DNA from: JAFDZV01 sp966128725
GTDB lineage: Bacteria > Bacteroidota > Ignavibacteria > OLB7
Direction: 5' to 3'
Length of the DNA stretch: 20,129 nt
Assembly (NCBI GenBank): GCA_966128725.1
Contig: CBHYLN010000095.1
Coordinates: forward strand, 1-20,129
Under the pieces are notes generated by a model. That model was not told where the DNA came from, searched no databases, and saw only the letters and a program-made list of their open reading frames with translations. A program made the position numbers and the translations under genes. Shown here piece by piece: positions 13,435 through 20,129 of the stretch; the first letter of the stretch is position 1; every line of letters begins with the position of its first letter.

Positions 13435-16400
13435 ATGAAACTCTCGTTCAAGACGATCACAACAGCAATACTACTGGTGATGGCGGCAATTGCGGCCGTT
13501 GCGTTCGATCGCGACGACGACCCACTCGAGTTCAGCTTATCCACGTACCGTATCTACACGCCGGGCGACTCCGGCGTGGCGGTAAACTTCAGCGGCCGTG
13601 TAGGCCGTCGCGCCACCGTGCAGATGCGCGCGTACAAGGTTGCCGACCCGGTGAAGTTCTTCATGGCGCAGCGCAACCCGCATGCGCCGGGCTACGCCAA
13701 CGACTCCTCGGGCAGCACCGACCTGCGCGACAGCCGCCAGTTCCGCCAGGTTGCCTCGTGGGATTACACCATCCGTTCGCGCGACAAGTACTGGCAGTAC
13801 GACAACATCCCCGTTCCCGTTCACGAGAAGGGTGTGTATCTGGTGCAGGCATCCGTACGCGGCAAGGTGGCCGCCACCGTGGTTGTGATCACCGAGCTTG
13901 GCATGGTCACCAAGCAATCCAACGGCGAGATCCTTGCCTACGTGGTGAACCGCACCACCGGCAAGGCCGTGGCCAATGTGCCGCTTACGTTCGCGCGCGG
14001 TCGCAGCAACGCAATCACCGCTCGCACCGGCAGCAACGGCGCGGTATCCACGTCGCTCGCCGGCCTGAAGGACAGGAATACGTCCGACGACGGCGAGGAA
14101 TTCGACGGGTGGGGCTATGGCAATCAGGTTATTGCCCTGGGCGCAACCGGCAGCGATTTTGTTATCGCCGACTCCTACTACTACCAGCGCTACGGGCAGC
14201 GCTCCGGCACGATGGTGTACCTGCACACGGACCGCCCGGTATACCGCCCATCGCAGACCGTGTACTACCGAGGCATCGCGCGCGGGGTTGCCCCGAACGG
14301 GGCGTTCGAGAACATCGACACCGGAACCGCGATGATCGAGATCACCGACGCCCGCGGCACCAGCGTGAAGAAGGATTCGGCACGCATCTCCGACTTCGGC
14401 ACGTTCAATGGCGAGCTGCTTCTGGGCGACGAGCCACCGCTGGGCGATTACACGATCACCGTAACGGTTGGCGGCATCCCCAGCAGCTTCACGTTCGCCG
14501 TTGAGGAATACAAGAAGCCGGAGTACGAGGTGCTTGTGAAGCTGGATCGCGAACAGTACACGCGCGGCGACCGCATCAACGCAACGGTGAACGCCAAGTA
14601 TTACTTCGGCTCGCCGGTTGCCGAGGGCACCGTGCAGTATTACGTGTATCGCTCGCGGTACTGGCGTCCGTGGTGGTACCGTTCGGAATGGGCCTATCTG
14701 TACGAGGACGACGACCGGATGAGCACGTACGGCGGCATGCAGATGGTGCGCAGCGGCGAAGGCAAGCTGAACCCCGACGGCACGTTCCAGATCAGCTACG
14801 AAACCGACGAAAAGACGGACGAGGATTTCGTGTACCGCGTTCAGGCAAACGTGACCGATAACAGCCGCCGGACAATCTCGGGCGCGGCGTCGGCACGGGT
14901 AACGCGCGGCGAGTTCTACGTGAACGCCCGCACAGCCAAGTACGTGTACCGCCCGAAGGAGGAGGTGCGCATCAATGTGGAGACGATTGCGTTCGACGGC
15001 GAGAAGCCGGTATCGGCGCCGTTCACCGTGAAGGCCGAACGCGTGTGGTGGGATCGCAAGGGCCGGTCCGACTCGCGCCACGAAACCACGTGGACCGGCT
15101 CCGGCAGCACCGACGGCAACGGCACCGCATCGGTGAGCTTCCCCGCCGCCGAAGCCGGATACTACACGGTGTACGTGTCGGCGAAGGATTCACACGGCAC
15201 GGAGATCACCACATCAACATCGATGTATGTGGCCGACGGAACGTACTCCTACTGGTACAACGATGGCGGCGACGTGCAGGTGATTCCGGACCGCGAGATG
15301 TATAAGCCGGGCGAGACGCTGAGCGCGCTGGTGATCATGCCGCAGGCCGATCTGGATGTGCTGGTCACCGCCGAGGGAAGCACGCTGTACAGCTATCAGG
15401 TGGAGCGCCTCAGCAGCAGTTCGGCGGTTATCCGCATGCCGATCACCGCCGAACACGCCCCGATGTTCTACCTGAACGCCGGCGCGCTGGTGGGCGACAA
15501 CTTCTACAACACCAACCGCCGGATCGTGGTGACGCCGGAAGGCAAGCTGATCCGCCTGGTGGTCACAACCGACAAGAGTGTGTACAAGCCCGGCGAACCC
15601 GGCAAGGTGACCGTGCGCGCGGTGAACGACCACGGCGAGCCGATTCCGAATGTGGACCTGGCGGTGGGCGTTGTCGACGAGGCGGTGTACGCCATTCGCC
15701 CGGACAACACGCCGGAGATCCAGAAGTTCTTCTATGGCTCGCGTTGGAATCAGGTGAACACGAACACGTCGCTCAACTTCTCGTTCTACTCCCCGTCGCG
15801 CCGCGCCGATGCTCGCGACGGCCTTGCCGCCGCGGCGCCGGCATCGAAGGTTGCGGCCGAAGCCAGTGAGATGAACGATAAGAAGGATGGCGAATTCAAG
15901 GGCAAGACCGGCGACTTGGCCGATCTTGTGCAGCCGGTGGTACGCACTGATTTCCGCGACCAGATGTTCTGGACCCCCTCGGTACGCACCGACGCACGCG
16001 GTTATGCCGTGATGGACGTTGCGTTCCCGGACAACCTGACCACGTGGCGGATCACCGCGCGCGGCGTAACCCGTGCAACCGCGGTTGGGCAAACCACCGC
16101 CAGCGTGATCGCCCGCAAGGATCTGCTGGTGCGCATGGAAACCCCACGCTTTATCACACGCGGCGATCAGTTGGTGATTGCCACAACGGTGCACAACTAC
16201 CTCGCCAGCGAGAAGCGCACAAAGGTGACGTTCGAGGCCGAGGGCGTTGAGCTTGCCTCGCGCGAACAGACCGTGACGATCCCCGCCAACGGCGAGAAGC
16301 GGATCGACTGGGCGATCAAGGCGCCGAAGGTTGGCCAGGCCAAGCTGACGGTGAAGGCGCTGACGAACGAGGAGTCCGACGCGATGCAGCTCACCGTGCC

Positions 16401-18114
16401 GATCCTGCCGCAGGGCGTGCTGAGCGGCGTGGGCGCGATTGCCGACATGGACGACCAGACATCGTCCCGGACGCTTACGCTGGCACTGCCGGCCAACAGC
16501 GATCAGACAACCGCGACGCTGTCGGTGGCGCTTTCGCCCTCGGCGGCAAGCTCGATCCTGGGCGCGCTCGACGATCTGGTTGGATATCCGTACGGCTGCG
16601 TGGAACAGACGATGAGCCGATTCCTGCCAACGGTGCTTGTGGCCGATGTGCTGAAGAAGCTGGACGTTCCGTTCGACAAGACAAAGCGCGAGGAGCTGCC
16701 GAAGATGGTGAACAAGGGCCTTACACGGCTGTATGCCCTGCAGCACGACGACGGCGGCTGGGGTTGGTGGGAACACGACCAGACCAACCCGTTCATGACG
16801 GCGTACGTGATGTACGGCCTTACCGTTGCCCGGGGCGCCGGTTATCGTATCGACGAGGACCGCTATCAGAACGGCCTGCGTTCGTTGCGTTCGATGATCG
16901 AATCGCGCAAGGCCGGCGGAGGCCTGGGCGATGGCGACAAGCGGCTGGAGGGAACAACCGAGGCGTACATGCTGTACGTGGCCACGCTTGTGGGGCGCGG
17001 CAGAAACGAGGATCTGTACCGCGAACGGATTACCGCCCTGCTGAAGCGTGATGACCTGAACAACTACGCCGTGGCGTTGCTTGCGATGGCCTCGCGAAAC
17101 CAGAACGATCGGGCCACCGCCGACCGCCTGGCCCAGCGTCTGGTAAGCGCCGCCGAGGTGTCAACAACGGCCGCGCACTGGAGCGGCAAAAGCTGGCACT
17201 ACAACTGGCAGGACGACGCCGTGGAAACATCGGCGGCGGCGATCAAGGCGCTGCTGGAAATACAGGGCGAAACCGAGCTGGTGAAGAAGGGCATCCACTA
17301 CCTGCTGGGGCAGAAGCAGGGCGACTCCTGGGGCAACACCCGGCAGACGGCGATGGTGGTGTACGCGCTTGCGGATTATATCGCCGCAAGCCACGAGCTG
17401 GAGCCGGACTACACGGCCACGGTTCGCGTGAACGGCCGCGAAGTGTTCAGCAAGCGCTTCACGAAGGCCGATGTGTTCAGCCCGGAACAGCAGATCAAGC
17501 TGGACAACAGCGTGCTGCGCCAGGGCGCGAACACCGTCACGATCGAGAAGAGCGGGCGCGGGAAGCTGTACGCCACCGCACGGCTGACGTACTTCGCCAC
17601 CGGGCCGGCGCTTGCGGCCTCGGATGCCGGGTTCAAAGTGTCGCGCGAGTACTTCACGCTGAAGCGCGAGTGGAAGAAGGATCGCTACGTGTACAGCAAG
17701 ACGCCGTTCAACGGGACCGCCAAAAGCGGCGACGAGATCTTCGTGAAGGTGCGGATTACCCCGGGCTCGCGTTACGAGTACTTCATGCTGGAGGACCCGT
17801 TGCCGGCCGGCTGCGAGGTGGTCACCAAAACCGAGGGATATACCATCCCCGGCGAAAGCGACTATGGCGGCGACGACGCGAACTACCCGTACTACAGGTA
17901 TCGCTGGAACTGGTGGTATGCCGATCGTGACGTGCGCGACGAGAAGGTGGCCTTCTTCGCACGAACGATCGAGGCGCAGACCTACGAGTTCAGCTACATC
18001 ATGCGCGCGCAGATCCCGGGCGAATACTCGGTGATGCCGTCGGTTGGCGCGTTGATGTACTACCCGGAGGTGCGTGGCAACAGCAACAGCATCGCGCTGA
18101 AGATCACAAGCTGA
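13435..18114 (+). CDS. Secreted bacterial alpha-2-macroglobulin family protein
   Basis: This 1559-aa exported protein belongs to the alpha-2-macroglobulin family, broad protease traps thought to guard the bacterial envelope. A Sec signal peptide (MKLSFKTITTAILLVMAAIAAVA) is followed by FD without a lipobox Cys, so it is predicted soluble in the periplasm or secreted rather than a lipoprotein like E. coli YfhM. Several macroglobulin domains carry the recurring D-x-x-x-Y-x-P-G/S motif (for example TDRPVYRPSQ near 261, PDREMYKPGE near 618, TDKSVYKPGE near 712). A Lys/Ala/Asp-rich stretch at about 785-840 has bait-region character. FPDNLTTWRITARGVT (near 864) marks the A2M domain. The thioester motif is C1055-V-E-Q1058, inside a GGW-containing alpha/alpha toroid (about 1040-1330), and PGEYSVMPSVGALMYYPEVRG closes the receptor-like end. 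An ATG at 13417 is also in frame, but AGGTGA (13425-13430) and the signal peptide favour 13435. No pbpC partner is adjacent. Confidence 0.93.
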   Translation: MKLSFKTITTAILLVMAAIAAVAFDRDDDPLEFSLSTYRIYTPGDSGVAVNFSGRVGRRATVQMRAYKVADPVKFFMAQRNPHAPGYANDSSGSTDLRDSRQFRQVASWDYTIRSRDKYWQYDNIPVPVHEKGVYLVQASVRGKVAATVVVITELGMVTKQSNGEILAYVVNRTTGKAVANVPLTFARGRSNAITARTGSNGAVSTSLAGLKDRNTSDDGEEFDGWGYGNQVIALGATGSDFVIADSYYYQRYGQRSGTMVYLHTDRPVYRPSQTVYYRGIARGVAPNGAFENIDTGTAMIEITDARGTSVKKDSARISDFGTFNGELLLGDEPPLGDYTITVTVGGIPSSFTFAVEEYKKPEYEVLVKLDREQYTRGDRINATVNAKYYFGSPVAEGTVQYYVYRSRYWRPWWYRSEWAYLYEDDDRMSTYGGMQMVRSGEGKLNPDGTFQISYETDEKTDEDFVYRVQANVTDNSRRTISGAASARVTRGEFYVNARTAKYVYRPKEEVRINVETIAFDGEKPVSAPFTVKAERVWWDRKGRSDSRHETTWTGSGSTDGNGTASVSFPAAEAGYYTVYVSAKDSHGTEITTSTSMYVADGTYSYWYNDGGDVQVIPDREMYKPGETLSALVIMPQADLDVLVTAEGSTLYSYQVERLSSSSAVIRMPITAEHAPMFYLNAGALVGDNFYNTNRRIVVTPEGKLIRLVVTTDKSVYKPGEPGKVTVRAVNDHGEPIPNVDLAVGVVDEAVYAIRPDNTPEIQKFFYGSRWNQVNTNTSLNFSFYSPSRRADARDGLAAAAPASKVAAEASEMNDKKDGEFKGKTGDLADLVQPVVRTDFRDQMFWTPSVRTDARGYAVMDVAFPDNLTTWRITARGVTRATAVGQTTASVIARKDLLVRMETPRFITRGDQLVIATTVHNYLASEKRTKVTFEAEGVELASREQTVTIPANGEKRIDWAIKAPKVGQAKLTVKALTNEESDAMQLTVPILPQGVLSGVGAIADMDDQTSSRTLTLALPANSDQTTATLSVALSPSAASSILGALDDLVGYPYGCVEQTMSRFLPTVLVADVLKKLDVPFDKTKREELPKMVNKGLTRLYALQHDDGGWGWWEHDQTNPFMTAYVMYGLTVARGAGYRIDEDRYQNGLRSLRSMIESRKAGGGLGDGDKRLEGTTEAYMLYVATLVGRGRNEDLYRERITALLKRDDLNNYAVALLAMASRNQNDRATADRLAQRLVSAAEVSTTAAHWSGKSWHYNWQDDAVETSAAAIKALLEIQGETELVKKGIHYLLGQKQGDSWGNTRQTAMVVYALADYIAASHELEPDYTATVRVNGREVFSKRFTKADVFSPEQQIKLDNSVLRQGANTVTIEKSGRGKLYATARLTYFATGPALAASDAGFKVSREYFTLKREWKKDRYVYSKTPFNGTAKSGDEIFVKVRITPGSRYEYFMLEDPLPAGCEVVTKTEGYTIPGESDYGGDDANYPYYRYRWNWWYADRDVRDEKVAFFARTIEAQTYEFSYIMRAQIPGEYSVMPSVGALMYYPEVRGNSNSIALKITS

Positions 18115-18161
18115 CCCGTGGCGCTTACGCCGTAAAGGCCCGCATAGGCCCATCGGCAAAC

Positions 18162-18201
18162 GCGGCGCACTCCCCCCCTACTCTGCCGGGGAGTGCGCCG
18201 C
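18162..18201 (+). terminator. Strong intrinsic terminator after the macroglobulin gene (bidirectional)
   Basis: A perfect 14-bp stem (18162-18175 with 18188-18201; outer arms GCGGCGCACTCCCC) closes on a 12-nt loop and is followed on the plus strand by TTGTTGTATG. On the minus strand the tail is GTTTG, so it may also end the convergent 18292-19986 gene. Confidence 0.85.
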
Positions 18202-18291
18202 TTGTTGTATGTGCCCGGCACATGTCGCCCGAAATGACGCGCATGCCTGGCACCGCCCGGGTTACAGCCGCTCGTAACAACAGCGAGGCGG

Positions 18292-19986
18292 CTACTCCGG
18301 CAGCCGCAGGCTGGTGATGATCCACCGCGCCTTCTCCCACTTCACAAGCACCATCAGCATGCCGTCGCGATACCCGATCGGATATGCGCTCACCGGCGAG
18401 TCCTTCGCGCGCGAAAACGCCACCTCGTCGATGATGGTCCCATCGGCACGGGCGCGGCGAACCGTCACCAGGTCGCGATCGTTGATCGTCTGAACGGCAA
18501 CGATGTCCAGGTGCGCCCCGTCGGTGGCAAGCCCGTGCACCGAACGATCCTCCAGGGCGGTCACCGGTTCGGGCGCCGCCGGCGACGCGCCATCGGCAAG
18601 GCGCGGCAGCAGCTCGACATGGCTTATCGCGGCGTTCACCGCCGCGCCCTTGAACGCCGCGCCGTTCCACAGCGGCACGATCCGCATGCCCGGGCCGCCA
18701 TCAACCGTGTCCAACCGGCAGAGTATGGTGTTGACCTCGTCGTAGAAGAACAGGCTGCCGTTGGCGCCGGCGCAGGGCAGCACGGACATCACGGGGTCCA
18801 GCGTCGTGCCCAGACGCACACCCAGCTCGCGCAGCGGCGCCAGCGGCTCGAACGTGGCCGTCGCCGGCGAGGAACGCGCCAGCACGTAGCCGGAATCCAG
18901 ACGCTCCTGCGTCGAGATCTGCATTCTGCCCGTGTCCCATTGGTACGGCGCAATAAACCGCCCGGCGCTGTCGGCAACCACCGGCGGCACCACATATCCC
19001 GAGGGGACCGCATAGGCCCGCAACGCGCCAAGCTGCCCGCCGGCCATCTCGCCCACACACATGGCCTTCAACAAATCGATCCGTTTGCGGCCGTCGCCCA
19101 TCAGCGTGGAATCATACCCGGTATGAAATTCGCCGAGCACGAGCTGCCCGCCGGTCGCGACGTTCGGGCCTACGGCATACAACCTATGCAGGGGCGAATA
19201 ATGCTCCTGCAGCATCTTCCAGTAGTCGGGATTATCCGTCGGCCGCCGGAACCGAAGCGATGCGGTGTCCGGCAGGGACACCGTCGAAAGCGCCCTGCCG
19301 TCGGTAACCGAGAAACGATGGATAAGGCCGGCCCTGGGGTCCACAAAGGTCACCGAACGCCCGTCGCTAAAGGGGGAATACGCGTCGAGCACCCGGGCGT
19401 CCTTCGCCTCGGCCAGCTTCACCTCGGCGGCCGGGCGGATGGCCCGGGGCGCCTGAAACGTCCAGCGCAACGCGTTGACCATGGTGGGCAGGAACAGGTT
19501 GTGCTGCACATCATCCCATCGGAACAACACCCCGCCCCCCGGCGACAGCAGGTACAGGCAGGGGACGTCGCGCGGGGCGCCCAGCGCGGCCCAACCGGTG
19601 CCGCCGGCGTCGGCGACAACGTTGGGATGTTTGAACAGCCGGCGCACGGTGGCCACCTCCTCCGGAAATCGCGCGCCAACCAGCACCACGATATTCGCGT
19701 TCATGCCCGCCCCCTCCAGCGCGCGAACGATGTCGTTGATGGCCGAGGAGCAGCAGCCGGTACATTGCTCCAGCGAGGTGGTGAACACCACGGTGTTCCG
19801 ATCGCGCGCGAACGGCTTCAGCGAACGGCCCCACTCGGCAAGCAGGGAACGGATTGGGCCTGGCGGTTGGGGAGCGGCGTGTGTAGGCTGGGCCTGTACA
19901 ATTGCCCGGCCCGGCAGAATGCAGAACAATACCAGAAACCAGAGCGGCAAACGAACGGTGCGTTTTAACATATCAGTGTTCAACAT
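18292..19986 (-). CDS. Exported thioredoxin-like/beta-propeller protein of unknown function
   Basis: The 564-aa protein begins with a signal peptide (basic n-region KRTVR, hydrophobic core to about residue 26, cleavage likely after VQA at residue 32; no lipobox). Residues 45-165 look like a thioredoxin fold: strand NTVVFTTS, then C75-T-G-C78-C79 at the start of a helix, strand NIVVLVGARFP, and VPCLYLL with a probable cis-Pro P142. Residues about 195-560 are repetitive beta-rich segments (FVDPRAGLIHRFS, RLYAVGPNVATGGQLVLGEF, GSLFFYDEVNTILCRL) typical of a six-bladed, NHL-like propeller. I do not recognise a named family; a periplasmic disulfide or thiol role is inference. An ATG at 19971 (five residues later) is an equally good start. 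The gene is convergent with the macroglobulin gene and has a perfect 27-bp palindrome 17 nt upstream of its start. Confidence 0.75.
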   Translation of the reverse strand: MLNTDMLKRTVRLPLWFLVLFCILPGRAIVQAQPTHAAPQPPGPIRSLLAEWGRSLKPFARDRNTVVFTTSLEQCTGCCSSAINDIVRALEGAGMNANIVVLVGARFPEEVATVRRLFKHPNVVADAGGTGWAALGAPRDVPCLYLLSPGGGVLFRWDDVQHNLFLPTMVNALRWTFQAPRAIRPAAEVKLAEAKDARVLDAYSPFSDGRSVTFVDPRAGLIHRFSVTDGRALSTVSLPDTASLRFRRPTDNPDYWKMLQEHYSPLHRLYAVGPNVATGGQLVLGEFHTGYDSTLMGDGRKRIDLLKAMCVGEMAGGQLGALRAYAVPSGYVVPPVVADSAGRFIAPYQWDTGRMQISTQERLDSGYVLARSSPATATFEPLAPLRELGVRLGTTLDPVMSVLPCAGANGSLFFYDEVNTILCRLDTVDGGPGMRIVPLWNGAAFKGAAVNAAISHVELLPRLADGASPAAPEPVTALEDRSVHGLATDGAHLDIVAVQTINDRDLVTVRRARADGTIIDEVAFSRAKDSPVSAYPIGYRDGMLMVLVKWEKARWIITSLRLPE

Positions 19987-20003
19987 TGGGAATGGTCGAT
20001 TTC

Positions 20004-20030
20004 AGCATGCGGCCGGCCCGGCCGCATGCT
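20004..20030. promoter_or_regulatory. Perfect 27-bp palindrome upstream of the thioredoxin/propeller gene
   Basis: AGCATGCGGCCGG (20004-20016) and CCGGCCGCATGCT (20018-20030) are exact inverted repeats around one central base, 17 nt before the ATG at 19986. It could be an operator for a dimeric regulator or a terminator/leader hairpin; no clear T tail is present on either strand. Confidence 0.5.
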
Positions 20031-20037
20031 CATGCCC

Positions 20038-20055
20038 CCTCTTTCGTAGAGGTTT
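20038..20055 (+). terminator. Small hairpin with T-run near the right edge
   Basis: CCTCT-TTCGT-AGAGG forms a 5-bp stem with a 5-nt loop followed by TTTT on the plus strand. It is a weak terminator shape and has no plus-strand gene just upstream, so it may be chance. Confidence 0.2.
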
Positions 20056-20060
20056 TCAAA

Positions 20061-20098
20061 CGCGCGAAGCGGCGGGCCGCAACCCACCGCTTCGCGCG
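20061..20098 (-). terminator. Probable intrinsic terminator of a minus-strand gene beyond the right edge
   Basis: CGCGCGAAGCGG (20061-20072) pairs perfectly over 12 bp with CCGCTTCGCGCG (20087-20098) across a 14-nt loop. On the minus strand it is followed by TTTGAAAACC. No gene is visible from here to the right edge (20129), so the terminated gene would start outside the window. Confidence 0.5.
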
Positions 20099-20129
20099 GA
20101 GTTCAACAGCGATTGTTATGGCGCGTTAT

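Noticed and set aside
15214..16776. 520-aa minus-strand open frame inside the macroglobulin gene
   Set aside because: Shadow of a highly biased GC-rich coding sequence; His/Arg/Val-rich and motif-free.
18511..19968. 485-aa plus-strand open frame over the thioredoxin/propeller gene
   Set aside because: Antisense frame with Arg/Gln/His-rich composition and no domain; the minus-strand product has a signal peptide and a coherent fold pattern.

Overview
The window reads as ordinary chromosomal housekeeping DNA of a GC-rich bacterium (clearly above 55% GC by eye). The best guess is the Bacteroidota/FCB side of the tree, possibly a Kapabacteria- or Rhodothermota-like lineage. Three things point there: dksA/traR sits directly upstream of lspA; at least one promoter matches the Bacteroidota sigma consensus (TTG, about 19 nt, TAnnTTTG), upstream of ispH, with a near match upstream of hisC; and the pentapeptide-repeat protein has a Bacteroidota-looking C-terminus. 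Most starts lack a strong Shine-Dalgarno. No tRNA, rRNA, CRISPR array, transposase or phage gene was seen. The lineage call is inference.

Layout. Positions 1-2015 (+): the 3' part of a DksA/TraR-type regulator with a long Lys/Ala/Pro hexapeptide repeat tail, then lspA 6 nt later, closed by an intrinsic terminator at 2083-2118. Positions 2278-6898 (-): in transcription order hisC-type aminotransferase, hpd (4-hydroxyphenylpyruvate dioxygenase), a terminator-like hairpin, an alpha/beta hydrolase and a glutamate dehydrogenase, closed by a terminator at 2190-2226. The HisC-type aminotransferase next to hpd suggests amino-acid (tyrosine) catabolism, with Gdh handling the amino groups. Positions 6899-7413 contain no convincing gene but a cluster of inverted repeats that may be a structured RNA on the minus strand. 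Positions 7414-9021 (+): a KTSC-domain protein and a long-form ispH with a promoter that abuts its start codon. Positions 9074-11668 (-): in transcription order ytxH-like, DUF948-like, coaX (type III pantothenate kinase) and a pentapeptide-repeat protein. Positions 12049-18114 (+): a membrane protein with a C-terminal YdcF/DUF218 domain, then a very large secreted alpha-2-macroglobulin with an intact C-x-E-Q thioester motif, ended by a strong 14-bp-stem terminator. Positions 18292-19986 (-): an exported protein joining a thioredoxin-like domain (CTGCC) to a probable beta-propeller. The right edge holds a perfect 27-bp palindrome and a 12-bp-stem hairpin.

I found no clear new multi-gene system. 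The items most worth a second look are the gene-free, structured 6.9-7.4 kb gap, the repeat-tailed DksA-like regulator with a rearranged zinc site, the exported CTGCC thioredoxin/propeller protein, the hairpin pressed against the hydrolase start, the start-abutting ispH promoter, and the Asp-to-Glu change in the first CoaX motif.
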